64,000 nt of DNA from an uncultured Draconibacterium sp. (lineage in GTDB: Bacteria; Bacteroidota; Bacteroidia; Bacteroidales; Prolixibacteraceae): contig NZ_OY776411.1 in NCBI RefSeq assembly GCF_963675585.1, forward strand, positions 5,001-69,000, given 5' to 3'. The notes beneath the pieces were generated by a model. It made no database searches. It was not told where the DNA came from and saw nothing but the letters and a program-made list of their open reading frames with translations. The position numbers were made by a program, and so were the translations under genes. Positions 36,477-45,060 of this stretch are shown here, in pieces. The stretch's first letter is position 1; the number at the start of each line of letters is the position of its first letter.

Positions 36477-37097
36477 ATGCCTTCAACAAAAACCATAACA
36501 CCCATTATTGGCGGCAATTACTATCACATTTTTAACCGCGGTAGTAATCATCAACTTGTCTTTTTTCAAGAAAGAAACTATTTCTATTTTCTGAATTTAA
36601 TGCGAAAATACCTTACCGAATGTATTGATATTCTTGCGTACTGTTTGCTGCCAAATCATTTTCACCTTGTTATTCGTGCAAAAGAAGAAATAAAAATTAA
36701 GGATCCGATCGCTTTGAGCGATCGGATCCTTAATGAAGAAGAAATCGGCAAATTGATCTCTGATCAGTTTCGAAAACTTTTTATTAGTTATACTCAAGCC
36801 ATTAACAAACAAGAAAACAGGACTGGTTCCTTATTTAATTCCAAATTTAAGCGGCTTGAAATAACACAACAAGAATACCTGGAATATGTTATATTTTACG
36901 TACACTATAATCCTGAAAAACATGCTGTACTTGAAAATTTCAGAGAATATAATTTTAGCTCATACAACTCGATTTTATCAAATGCCAAAACAAATTTAAA
37001 CAGGCAGCTTACATTGGATGTATTTGAAGGGAAAGCGAATTTTGAAACTTTTCACGATGGATGGCACACTGAAAAAGAAAACTTTATTCTTGAATAA
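36477..37097 (+). CDS. REP-associated tyrosine transposase (RAYT, Y1/IS200-like)
   Basis: A 206-residue single-strand transposase of the TnpA-REP family. The HUH metal motif is NHFHLVI (H61, H63). The likely catalytic tyrosine is Y141 within FYVHYNPEKHA, the position equal to YIHxNP in other RAYTs. TGSLFNSKFKR is the usual conserved centre. A perfect 17-bp hairpin copy of the flanking REP sequence is embedded in the gene (36697-36733) and encodes residues about 74-86 (KDPIALSDRI), in a variable region after the HUH motif. RAYTs are single-copy, domesticated enzymes that act on their own REP hairpins; this one is flanked by them on both sides. Confidence 0.93.
   Translation: MPSTKTITPIIGGNYYHIFNRGSNHQLVFFQERNYFYFLNLMRKYLTECIDILAYCLLPNHFHLVIRAKEEIKIKDPIALSDRILNEEEIGKLISDQFRKLFISYTQAINKQENRTGSLFNSKFKRLEITQQEYLEYVIFYVHYNPEKHAVLENFREYNFSSYNSILSNAKTNLNRQLTLDVFEGKANFETFHDGWHTEKENFILE
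36697..36733. repeat. REP hairpin R2, inside the RAYT coding sequence
   Basis: Perfect 17-bp stem with core GGATCCGATC / GATCGGATCC, inner pairs GCT / AGC and loop TTG, flanked by TTAA on both sides. In frame within the RAYT gene. Confidence 0.85.
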
Positions 37098-37101
37098 ACA
37101 A

Positions 37102-37134
37102 AAGGATCCGATCCCTTCGAGGGATCGGATCCTT
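37102..37134. repeat. REP hairpin R3, downstream of the RAYT gene
   Basis: Core GGATCCGATC / GATCGGATCC with inner pairs CCT / AGG and loop TCG. It lies between the RAYT stop (37097) and the convergent KAS III-like gene end (37142), so it may also act in transcription termination. Confidence 0.85.
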
Positions 37135-37141
37135 CAATATT

Positions 37142-38224
37142 TTACCACTTATATACAATTGAGTTGATGTTCATTCCGGCGCCCACCGAACAAAGAATGG
37201 TATAATCGCCTTTATTCACTTCATGTCCTTCCATTTTGCCTTTCATTACCAAATCCAGCAAAGTTGGAACGGTTGCTGTTGACGAGTTACCCAATTTACG
37301 AATACTCATTGGCATAATTCCATCGGGTATTTCTTTTTCGCCGTACAATTTAAATACTCCTGATAAAATGGCTTCATCCATTTTTTCGTTGGCCTGATGA
37401 ATAAAAATCTTCTTAATGTCACTCAATTCCAACCCAGCCTTTTCAATGCTGTCTTTTACTACACCCGGAACGGTTGTAATTGCATAAACATACAATTTAT
37501 GACCTGACATTTTCACCCACAACTCATCGCCTTCGTAATCGGGATTACTCGATTCGCCCAAAGTTAAAAGGTTGGCATATTTCACAGAGTCAGAACGACT
37601 CGAATGCGCCAAAATACCGATGGGTTCTTCACTTTCAACGGCTTCAACTATTGTTGCTCCGGCACCGTCGGCGTAAATCATCGAGTCGCGATCGTGCGGG
37701 TCGGAAATGCGCGAAAGCACATCGGCACCAACCACAACACCTCGTTTTTTATAGCCGCTTTTAATGTAAGCATCGGCAACTATCATCGACTGTGTCCAAC
37801 CCGGGCAACCCGAAACAACATCGTGACAAATACATTCCGGATTTTTAATGTTTAGCTTCATTTTAACTTTGTTGGCTAAACTCGGCAATACATCGGTACG
37901 CACATTCCCCTCGGCAATATCGCCAAAGTTGTGCCCCACAATAATAAATTCAAGACTTTCCTTGTCAATACCGGCGTCTTTACAGGCATCTTTAATTGCG
38001 GTTGTTGCAAGGTCAGAAGTTATCTGGTCTTCATCAACATACCTACGTTCTTCAATATTAGTAATCTCCTGAAATTTCTGAATGATTTCCTCATTCGATT
38101 TATCCTCTATCTTTTTCTTCGATGGAGTATAAAACTCGTAATCCAAAAAATGACTGTTTTTTATTATTTGAGGAGGAGTACAACTCCCGGTTCCAATAAT
38201 TCTTGTGTATGTATTCTTTGTCAT
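37142..38224 (-). CDS. 3-oxoacyl-ACP synthase III-like protein
   Basis: A 360-residue thiolase-fold enzyme of the FabH type. The triad is visible: Cys in VVSGCPGWTQSM, His in KIFIHQANEKM and Asn in RKLGNSSTATVPTLL. Family landmarks also include EERRYVDEDQITSDLATTAIKDAC and YADGAGATIVEAV. It could start fatty acid chains, but the long, divergent N-terminus (FYTPSKKKIEDKSNEEIIQKF) and Bacteroidota paralogues of FabH suggest a role in a special lipid or polyketide-like product. No acyl carrier protein or ketoreductase is nearby, so the substrate is not known. Confidence 0.88.
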   Translation of the reverse strand: MTKNTYTRIIGTGSCTPPQIIKNSHFLDYEFYTPSKKKIEDKSNEEIIQKFQEITNIEERRYVDEDQITSDLATTAIKDACKDAGIDKESLEFIIVGHNFGDIAEGNVRTDVLPSLANKVKMKLNIKNPECICHDVVSGCPGWTQSMIVADAYIKSGYKKRGVVVGADVLSRISDPHDRDSMIYADGAGATIVEAVESEEPIGILAHSSRSDSVKYANLLTLGESSNPDYEGDELWVKMSGHKLYVYAITTVPGVVKDSIEKAGLELSDIKKIFIHQANEKMDEAILSGVFKLYGEKEIPDGIMPMSIRKLGNSSTATVPTLLDLVMKGKMEGHEVNKGDYTILCSVGAGMNINSIVYKW

Positions 38225-38236
38225 AAATCCCTACTT

Positions 38237-38998
38237 CTAAGCCGAAGCTTTATCCTTATATTTCTTTAACTCAAATTTTTCGCCGTCGAAAACACCATAC
38301 GAGAAACTGCGAATCCAGTCGCCCAATAAAATAAAGCTGGTTTTTTCATTCATTTTTTCATTTGCCATGCGGTGACGATGCCCCATAACAAAATAATCCA
38401 CCGGATTTGTTTCCAGAAAATCCGCGGCAAATTTATACATTCCATCCTGATTAACCATAAAATCGTCATGATAATCTGATTTTGATAATCTACTGGAAGC
38501 AGACCATTTATGCGCAAGAGTAAAAGCGAAGTTCGGATGCAGTCGCGAGAACAACCATTGCAGGGGTTTGTTTGTAAATATTTTTTTCAAAAAGATGTAT
38601 CCTTTGTCATCAGCATCCAGTCCATCGCCGTGAGCCAGAAAGAATTTTTTTCCTTTAATGGTTTGAATAATTTGCTTGCGGTGCACTTTTACCCCAAGTT
38701 CCTCTTCCAAATAGTCAAACATCCAAAGATCGTGGTTCCCGGTGAAAAAATGAACAGGAATCCCACTGTCGGCCAGGGCTGCAATTCGCCCCAATATTCT
38801 GGTAAATCCACGGGGAGCCACCTTTTTATAGTCGTACCAAAAGTCGAAAATATCGCCCATTAAATACAACTCAGCCACATCTGTTTTAATCTCATCGAGC
38901 CAGCTGGCAAATAATAATTCGCGTTCGCGATTGTTTGTTAGAGCCGGCGCTCCAAGATGCACATCGGAAACAAAATATATTAGCCCTTTTTCTGACAA
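38237..38998 (-). CDS. lpxH: UDP-2,3-diacylglucosamine hydrolase
   Basis: A 253-residue metallophosphoesterase for the fourth step of lipid A synthesis, producing lipid X at the membrane. Metal motifs are DVHLGA, GDIFDFWYDY, GNHDLW and the later HGDGLDADD and MGHRHRMAN. Translation seems to begin at a TTG (38998), since no ATG or GTG is found in frame near the conserved GLIYFVSDVHLG. It lies 12 bp from the KAS III-like gene on the same strand and may be co-transcribed with it. Confidence 0.9.
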   Translation of the reverse strand: MSEKGLIYFVSDVHLGAPALTNNRERELLFASWLDEIKTDVAELYLMGDIFDFWYDYKKVAPRGFTRILGRIAALADSGIPVHFFTGNHDLWMFDYLEEELGVKVHRKQIIQTIKGKKFFLAHGDGLDADDKGYIFLKKIFTNKPLQWLFSRLHPNFAFTLAHKWSASSRLSKSDYHDDFMVNQDGMYKFAADFLETNPVDYFVMGHRHRMANEKMNEKTSFILLGDWIRSFSYGVFDGEKFELKKYKDKASA

Positions 38999-39017
38999 AA
39001 CGAATGGGTTTAAAGTT

Positions 39018-40175
39018 TTATTTTAACAGTTGTGCAAGTGCTTTATCAAGTGCAGGGCCTGTAAGATTTTTAGCTACAATGGCCCCTTCTTTATCTAATA
39101 AATAATTAAATGGAATCGATTGAATATTGTATATTCTTGTTGCCATTACGCTACCTTCCATGTCGCCAACATTTGTCCAGGTTAGTTTATCGCTATCAAT
39201 GGCATCTACCCATTCGCTGCGGTTTTCATCCACACTCACCTGGTAGATTTCGAAACCTTTGCTGTGGTATTTTTTATAGGCATCAACCAAAACCGGGTTT
39301 TGAATTCGTGAGCCACGATCTACAGCGGCCCAAAATTGCAACAATACCACTTTTCCTCTTAACGACGATAAAGCAATCTCTTTTCCATCGGCATCGGGCA
39401 AAATAATTTCAGGACTGTTTTCGCCCTGCTCTTGTATAAACTGTTGCATTTTAGCAGCTTGTTGCTGACGTACAAACTGTAAAGTATTGTTGTAAAGTGC
39501 TTTTACTTGTTCCGATTGAGGATAAATAGAATTTAAAGCCGAAGCAGCTGTTCGCATCACCTGCAAATCACGAACGATGTAATGTTGATCGTCGTTGTTA
39601 AATTTTTGATAGAGTGCCAAAACACTGGCCATGGCAAATGGGTTTTGCTGAACAAAGTTGGTAGAGAATTCGATTTGTTCTTTTACAATTGTATCGTATT
39701 CGGCAGCCCATTTCGGACGGATTTCATCGTATTCAGGATTACCATCGTACAAATCGTTCAACGACTGCAAGGAATCGAGTTTATGACGCGTTTGTTTTAA
39801 TTTTACATCCAGCTCTTTTACCTGCGAAGAGCCTAAAGATCCCGACACATTGTATTCGCGATACAAATTCGCTGCATCTGCCTCAACAACAACAGTTTCA
39901 GCCGAATCAACCAAAAGAGTAATGAAGTTGTGGTCGGTTAATTTCAACAAATAAAATGTTGGTATTCCGGTAACACCTTCAAACTTAAATTCACCTTTCG
40001 AATTAATTTTGGCTTCGCCTATTTTTTTCCTCGATGAAGTCAGCAACTCCTCAAGATAAATGGTTTCACCTTCTGCATGGGTAATTGTCCCACGAATTGT
40101 AAACTGATTGTCTTGCTTACAACTGCCAAGAATTAAAACAGTTGCGATTAGGATAAATAATACTCTGTATGTCAT
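39018..40175 (-). CDS. TlpA-like thioredoxin-fold lipoprotein without redox cysteines
   Basis: A 385-residue envelope lipoprotein. The lipobox LILGSCKQDN gives Cys19 as the lipidated residue. Residues about 25-110 resemble the DUF4369 beta domain that precedes TlpA domains in Bacteroidota (FTIRGTITHAEGETIYLEEL). The C-terminal thioredoxin-like domain (LRGKVVLLQFWAAVDRGSR, then FEIYQVSVDENRSEWVDAI and IPFNYLLDKEGAIVAKNL) lacks the CxxC: residues 281-290 read FWAAVDRGSR where FWATWCGPCR is normal. No other cysteine is present. It therefore cannot be a classical thiol oxidoreductase and may act as a binding or structural protein. Confidence 0.88.
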   Translation of the reverse strand: MTYRVLFILIATVLILGSCKQDNQFTIRGTITHAEGETIYLEELLTSSRKKIGEAKINSKGEFKFEGVTGIPTFYLLKLTDHNFITLLVDSAETVVVEADAANLYREYNVSGSLGSSQVKELDVKLKQTRHKLDSLQSLNDLYDGNPEYDEIRPKWAAEYDTIVKEQIEFSTNFVQQNPFAMASVLALYQKFNNDDQHYIVRDLQVMRTAASALNSIYPQSEQVKALYNNTLQFVRQQQAAKMQQFIQEQGENSPEIILPDADGKEIALSSLRGKVVLLQFWAAVDRGSRIQNPVLVDAYKKYHSKGFEIYQVSVDENRSEWVDAIDSDKLTWTNVGDMEGSVMATRIYNIQSIPFNYLLDKEGAIVAKNLTGPALDKALAQLLK

Positions 40176-40218
40176 TCTCTTTAATTAAAGGCCGTAAAAT
40201 TAACATTTTTGGGTACAT

Positions 40219-40246
40219 CAAAAATAGCAAAGTCCGAAAATAACAA
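40219..40246 (-). promoter_or_regulatory. Possible promoter of the TlpA-like gene
   Basis: TATTTTTG (40219-40226, minus) matches TAnnTTTG, and a TTG (40244-40246) lies about 17 bases upstream, slightly short of the ideal spacing. Confidence 0.4.
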
Positions 40247-40391
40247 TTTTTAAAGTACTTACCAATCTTTGCCCCATGCAACCCGCTACCAAACAACGAT
40301 TTATACCTCCTGTCTTTTTCCAATCATTTTATTCTTTTATTATTTTTACGCCAATAAAATCCATCTCGTTTTATTTGCGTAAAATTTTCAA

Positions 40392-40399
40392 TACGTTTG
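40392..40399 (+). promoter_or_regulatory. -7 element of the ribF promoter
   Basis: TACGTTTG matches TAnnTTTG, 28 bases before the GTG start. TTTG at 40374-40377 is too close (14 bases) for a good -33 box. No FMN riboswitch-like structure was seen. Confidence 0.35.
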
Positions 40400-40427
40400 T
40401 AGCTCAAACTATTGTTGGTATTTAAGC

Positions 40428-41357
40428 GTGAAAATACATTATAACCTTGATAATTTTGAAGCTAAAACTCCTGTTGTAACCATTGGTACTTTCGATGGGC
40501 TGCACAAGGGGCACCAGTTGGTAGTTAGCCAGTTAAAAGAGCTGGCCGGTAAAATGGGAGGCGAATCGGTTATTTTTACGTTTTACCCACATCCACGGGT
40601 GGTTACTTCGCCAAACGAAACCAATTTACGACTGCTGACCACCAAAGAAGAAAAGATTGGTTTATTCGAGAAAATGGGAATCGATCACCTGATTATTTAT
40701 CCTTTTAACAAAGAATTTGCAGAGTTAAGTTACTCCGATTTTGTTCGCACCATTTTAGTTGAAAAAATGGGAACAAAATGTTTGGTTGTGGGTTACGATC
40801 ACCGTTTTGGAAAAAACAGGGAAGGCGGATACGATTACCTGAAAAACTGCGCTGTAAAATACAATTTCGAAGTAATTCGCACCGATGCGCTTTCGGTAAA
40901 AGCCGATAAAATAAGCTCCACTAAAATTCGTGAAGCACTGGAGAGCGGCGATATTCCAAAGGCAAATCATTATTTAGGATACAACTTCACCTTGCACGGC
41001 ACCGTGGTTAGTGGCAAACAATTGGGCCGGAAACTGGGTTTTCCGACCGCAAACATCGAAGCTTCTGATAAATACAAAATAATACCGGGTTATGGTGTGT
41101 ATGCCGTTTATGCCGAATTTGAAGGTAAAACCTACAAAGGAATGTTAAACATTGGGATGCGCCCAACTTTTAATAAAAATGCCGATAACCGCAGTATTGA
41201 AGTCCATATTTTTGATTTTGAAGAAGATATTTATGGCCGCGAAATTACCTTGAACTTTATGGCAAAAATACGTGAAGAACAAAAATTTGCCGGCATTGAA
41301 AGTTTGGTAAACCAGCTCAACGACGATAAAATTACGGCACTGAAACTTTTGAGTTAA
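40428..41357 (+). CDS. ribF: Bifunctional riboflavin kinase / FAD synthetase RibF
   Basis: A 309-residue enzyme that makes FMN and then FAD. The N-terminal nucleotidyltransferase part has VTIGTFDGLHKGHQ, and later KISSTKIREALESGDIPKANHYLG (the S/T motif). The C-terminal kinase part shows GRKLGFPTANIE and IGMRPTFNKNADNRSIEVHIFDF. Starts with GTG at 40428. It is a single gene at this locus; the other flavin gene, ribD, is 2 kb away. Confidence 0.95.
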   Translation: MKIHYNLDNFEAKTPVVTIGTFDGLHKGHQLVVSQLKELAGKMGGESVIFTFYPHPRVVTSPNETNLRLLTTKEEKIGLFEKMGIDHLIIYPFNKEFAELSYSDFVRTILVEKMGTKCLVVGYDHRFGKNREGGYDYLKNCAVKYNFEVIRTDALSVKADKISSTKIREALESGDIPKANHYLGYNFTLHGTVVSGKQLGRKLGFPTANIEASDKYKIIPGYGVYAVYAEFEGKTYKGMLNIGMRPTFNKNADNRSIEVHIFDFEEDIYGREITLNFMAKIREEQKFAGIESLVNQLNDDKITALKLLS

Positions 41358-41390
41358 TCTGCTCTCACCGGAAACCGGAAAAAAAAATTG

Positions 41391-42452
41391 CTAGTTCTTT
41401 TGCAAATCGCAGGCAATTGGCAAATGGTCGGAGTACCTGAAATCCATGGTTTTAAAGTTGAATGACGAAAAACCATCTCCATGAAAAATATAATCGATGC
41501 GAAAAGAAGGTAGTTTTCCAATGTAAGTTCGTCCGATTCCTTTCCCCGATTGTACAAAAGCATCCTGCAAACCGTTGCTTAAACAACTGTAGGCATACGA
41601 AGCCGGAGTGTCGTTAAAATCGCCACAAACAATAACGTTATACGGCGATTCATCAATGTATTTTCGAATTTCGCGCACCTGCAAAGCTCTTTGCTGAAAA
41701 GCCGTTTTAAATTTTGCGCCCATTTCTTTCATCTCTTTTATATCTTCTTCCTGTGTAATTCCCGGCGACTCAATAATTGCATATTCGTTCGGATCGATTT
41801 TATACGACTGCAAATGCACATTAAAAATGCGAACGGTATCCGAATCTATCAATACATCGGTATAAATGGTCATGTTGCGCGAATCGTCGAAACGTATTTC
41901 CTGCATATTCAGAATGGGATAACGGGTCATTGTAACCATTCCAAAGGTATTACTCGACCGCGCGTATTGATAGTGTTGAATCGACTTAATTTGTTTGATG
42001 GTTTCCGGCAGATCGAAAATATTTTTTTGTCTTAAACGAGTTTCCTGAAGACAAATAATATCGGGATTTTGTTCCACTAAAAAAGAAACAATTGAGGTTG
42101 CATTCTCCTCTCTTTTTTGATTTCCGTCGCCATAAAAATGCCCCACATTGTACGACAGAACCCGAATGTCCGCATCTTCATTTGAGTCTGCTTTTAACTG
42201 AAAATACCGCCCGATAAAATTCCAGCCAAGCAAAACAAAAATCAACGACAGCAATAAATTACGTGGTTTAACCAGCACCCAAAACACCATAAATAAAAGG
42301 TTTGCCCCTAACAAAAAAGGGTAAGCCAAACCAAACATTGCCGGTAACCAATACTTGTCGGGCGGAATAAAAACCGAGAGATACGATACAAGCAATGCCA
42401 GCACAACAAGTAAGTTGAAAAAAAATAGTATTTTAATAAAGGCTTTCTTCAC
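41391..42452 (-). CDS. Membrane-anchored endonuclease/exonuclease/phosphatase-family protein
   Basis: A 353-residue protein. The first 100 residues hold three hydrophobic segments (ILFFFNLLVVLALLVSYLSVF, LPAMFGLAYPFLLGANLLFM, LLSLIFVLLGWNFIG), so it is inner-membrane anchored with an outside catalytic domain. The EEP fold shows DIRVLSYNVGHF, PDIICLQET, NVIVCGDFNDTPASYAY and RYSDHLPIACDL with the DHLP catalytic histidine. Such proteins may hydrolyse nucleic acids or phospholipid headgroups; the substrate is unknown. It appears to start with GTG at 42452. Confidence 0.87.
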   Translation of the reverse strand: MKKAFIKILFFFNLLVVLALLVSYLSVFIPPDKYWLPAMFGLAYPFLLGANLLFMVFWVLVKPRNLLLSLIFVLLGWNFIGRYFQLKADSNEDADIRVLSYNVGHFYGDGNQKREENATSIVSFLVEQNPDIICLQETRLRQKNIFDLPETIKQIKSIQHYQYARSSNTFGMVTMTRYPILNMQEIRFDDSRNMTIYTDVLIDSDTVRIFNVHLQSYKIDPNEYAIIESPGITQEEDIKEMKEMGAKFKTAFQQRALQVREIRKYIDESPYNVIVCGDFNDTPASYAYSCLSNGLQDAFVQSGKGIGRTYIGKLPSFRIDYIFHGDGFSSFNFKTMDFRYSDHLPIACDLQKN

Positions 42453-42534
42453 AATTTTAGATTCTCATGGTAAAGCAAGATAAAAAAAAGTAGTGGTGTT
42501 AGAACGAAGAAAAATCAATTTCCTTACAATTTAT

Positions 42535-43377
42535 TTACTTTTTTTTGCACGAAATCATTCTGTTTTTACCGTTTATATCTGACCTTAAATCAATTGCAAC
42601 AAAGCCGAGTTCCTGAAGCAAGTCTTTCATTTCAGGCCCCAGGTATTCATTGATTTCAAAAAACAGTGATCCACTCTGATTCAGATTAGCGAGAGCAAAC
42701 CCGGCGATTCGCCGGTAAAAAAGCAGGGGGTCATCATCGCTTACAAAAAGTGCTCCTTCAGGTTCGTAGTCCAACACATTCGAATTCATTAATTTCTTCT
42801 CACTCTCGCGCACGTATGGCGGATTACTAATAATAATATCAAATGCTGGCCACTCGTAGTTCTCCCATTGTAAAATATCAGCCTGCACAAATTCAAGGTC
42901 GAGTTTATTCAAACGTGCATTTTCTTTTGCGGTTTCAAGGGCTTTTGCCGAAACATCAACCGCCCACACCTTTGCTGTGCTTAGTTCCTTTTTTAAAGCC
43001 AATGCAATACATCCGCTGCCTGTGCCAATATCAATTACTTTTGCTCCCGGCTGAACACCCGTTTTACTTATCCAGTGCACCAATTCTTCCGTTTCGGGGC
43101 GGGGTATTAAAACTCCGGGATTCACCTTTAATTTAAGATCGTAAAACTCGGTTTCGCCTAAAACATATTGAATAGGCCGGTACGTTTTTAAGGCACTTAC
43201 AATTTTAGCGATCGCTTCAAAATCACTGTCATCAATCCTCTTTTCCTTTTCCAGAATAATCTGGGTATAGGTCATCGATAGCACCGATTCGAAAATTATC
43301 CTTATAAATCCTTCGATCTCCGTTTCGGGATAATAAGCAACCAATTCTGTTTTTATATGTTGAATAGTTCTTTGCAT
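42535..43377 (-). CDS. prmC: Peptide chain release factor N5-glutamine methyltransferase PrmC
   Basis: A 280-residue SAM-dependent methyltransferase that methylates the GGQ glutamine of release factors. The catalytic NPPY is in DIIISNPPYVRESEK, the SAM-binding motif I is VIDIGTGSGCIALALKKEL, and the N-terminal helical substrate domain ends with RPIQYVLGETEFYDLKLKV. Family-length protein. It is divergent from ribD, with start codons 39 bp apart. Confidence 0.95.
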   Translation of the reverse strand: MQRTIQHIKTELVAYYPETEIEGFIRIIFESVLSMTYTQIILEKEKRIDDSDFEAIAKIVSALKTYRPIQYVLGETEFYDLKLKVNPGVLIPRPETEELVHWISKTGVQPGAKVIDIGTGSGCIALALKKELSTAKVWAVDVSAKALETAKENARLNKLDLEFVQADILQWENYEWPAFDIIISNPPYVRESEKKLMNSNVLDYEPEGALFVSDDDPLLFYRRIAGFALANLNQSGSLFFEINEYLGPEMKDLLQELGFVAIDLRSDINGKNRMISCKKK

Positions 43378-43389
43378 TGTTTACTTTTG
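43360..43389 (+). promoter_or_regulatory. ribD promoter
   Basis: TTG (43360-43362), a 19-base spacer and TACTTTTG (43382-43389) match the Bacteroidota consensus. The box lies upstream of the ATG at 43417 and inside the longer possible frame beginning at 43357, which favours the shorter protein. Confidence 0.6.
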
Positions 43390-43416
43390 TTTTGCAAATT
43401 TAGCTTTTCCTTTAAA

Positions 43417-44463
43417 ATGACCGCATCAGAAAAATATATGGCCCGCTGCATTGAGCTGGCAAAAATGGGAGCAGGTAATGTTTCGCCAAACCCGATGGTG
43501 GGTTGTGTAATCGTTTTGGAGGATCAAATTATTGGCGAAGGCTACCATCAAAAATACGGAGAGGCACACGCCGAAGTAAACGCCATTAACTCGGTTGCCA
43601 ACCCGGCCGATTTGAAAAAAAGTACCATTTACGTTTCGCTTGAACCATGCGCACACTATGGATTAACACCGCCTTGTGCCGACTTAATTGTTGCAAATAA
43701 AATTCCACGGGTGGTCATTGGCAGCGTTGATCCGTTTGCAAAAGTAGCCGGCAAAGGAATTCAGCGACTTATAAACGCCGGCATCGATGTTAAAGTTGGT
43801 ATTCTGGAAAATGAATGCAAAGAGTTAAACAAACGCTTTTTTAATTTTCACGAAAAAAAACGCCCCTACATTATTTTAAAATGGGCACAAACACTCGATG
43901 GTTATATAGACATCGACCGAAGCAAAAACGAGTACGGCGAACCTACCTGGATTACCGGCAACGATGCATTGGTAAAAGTGCATAAAATGCGGGCCGAAGA
44001 AGATGCCATTCTGGTTGGAACCAATACTGCACAAAAAGACAATCCCTCGCTTACAGTTCGCCATTGCGAAGGGAAAAATCCTTTGCGGATTGTAATTGAT
44101 AAAAACCTGCGTTTGGCTAGAACCTTGCACCTTTTTGATAACTCAACTCCCACCCTGGTACTCAATTCAATACAGAACGAGACGCAGGACAATACCGAAT
44201 TTGTGCAACTAAACTTCGAGAAAAACATACTCCCACAGCTTTTAAAAGTGCTGCACTCAAAAAATTGTTTGTCGTTAATTGTTGAAGGAGGCAAAAAAGT
44301 GCTTGAATCGTTAATTGCGAAAGACCTTTGGGATGAAGCTCACGTTTTTACAGGAAACAAATATTTTAAAAGTGGAATTGAAGCGCCTAAATTACAAGGC
44401 AAAATAGTGTTGACTGAACAAATTGAAAACGACCGGCTTATTGTATACAAAAACCGACACTAA
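43417..44463 (+). CDS. ribD: Bifunctional riboflavin biosynthesis deaminase/reductase RibD
   Basis: A 348-residue enzyme for the second and third steps of riboflavin synthesis. The zinc deaminase motif is HAEVNAI (around residue 50) with PCAHYGLTPPCADLI, and the reductase part has RPYIILKWAQTLDGYI and LSLIVEGGKKVLESLI. The frame is open to 43357, but the promoter element at 43382 and the MTASEKYMARCIELA start support ATG 43417. Divergent from prmC. Confidence 0.93.
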   Translation: MTASEKYMARCIELAKMGAGNVSPNPMVGCVIVLEDQIIGEGYHQKYGEAHAEVNAINSVANPADLKKSTIYVSLEPCAHYGLTPPCADLIVANKIPRVVIGSVDPFAKVAGKGIQRLINAGIDVKVGILENECKELNKRFFNFHEKKRPYIILKWAQTLDGYIDIDRSKNEYGEPTWITGNDALVKVHKMRAEEDAILVGTNTAQKDNPSLTVRHCEGKNPLRIVIDKNLRLARTLHLFDNSTPTLVLNSIQNETQDNTEFVQLNFEKNILPQLLKVLHSKNCLSLIVEGGKKVLESLIAKDLWDEAHVFTGNKYFKSGIEAPKLQGKIVLTEQIENDRLIVYKNRH

Positions 44464-44870
44464 GGGTGCTTAACAGTTGGACCTCCTTGTATAATCTCAA
44501 TGTTTAACACGTTTTCTACGTACATAAAATAATAGAACAATTCGTGGTTTAACTCAAAACCATAGTCTTCGTTTGTTTTGTAGCCCACCACCGGATCGAA
44601 ATGCCAGCCTACAGGTGGATTGGCACATTTGGCATTCCAGGCAGGAACGTACTGGCGGTTCCAGTTTTCGTAATAGGCCTGCGACCGGTTTTTTGCAGGG
44701 TTTTTAAAATACTCATACCAATTTTTAAATTTGGCATCAAAGGTTTCAACGCCATATTCCATTTGTTCCTGCTCCGTATTCGAATTGTTACTTTCCTTAA
44801 CGGCACTCTTTTGAGTTGAACAGGAAAAAAGCAAAATGCCAAAACCAAATACAATTAAAAATCGTTTCAT
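44460..44870 (-). CDS. Lipoprotein, DUF6146-like
   Basis: A 136-residue lipoprotein with lipobox GILLFSCSTQ. The mature part has the conserved run YGVETFDAKFKNWYEYFKNP, a SQAYYENWNRQYVPAWNAK segment and a final YFMYVENVLNIEIIQGGP, as I remember from Bacteroidota DUF6146 proteins. Function unknown. The preferred start is the ATG at 44870 (MKRFLIVFGF); a longer frame to 44912 exists but lacks a signal at its N-terminus. Its stop overlaps the ribD stop by a few bases. Confidence 0.82.
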   Translation of the reverse strand: MKRFLIVFGFGILLFSCSTQKSAVKESNNSNTEQEQMEYGVETFDAKFKNWYEYFKNPAKNRSQAYYENWNRQYVPAWNAKCANPPVGWHFDPVVGYKTNEDYGFELNHELFYYFMYVENVLNIEIIQGGPTVKHP

Positions 44871-45060
44871 TCTCCTAAGATTGAATATTTTATGTTTTCT
44901 CGCGGCATTCATCGTTTCTTTTCCTTTTTCAAAGAAGCAAAATTCCTTCAGTCAATTTTATACTAAGAACTCAAATTGCATACAAGAATACGAATGTTGC
45001 ATAAAAATTGTTTTTATTCAACAAAATTCTGAATTTTATATCACAACAAAATTACAATTC

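Noticed and set aside
40176-40427. FMN riboswitch upstream of ribF
   Set aside because: The gap is AT-rich and none of the conserved FMN-aptamer segments is present. ribD upstream DNA was also negative.
44836-45060. N-terminal extension of cardiolipin synthase
   Set aside because: The region overlaps the opposite-strand lipoprotein gene, is of low protein quality, and the membrane segment starts only after ATG 45061.
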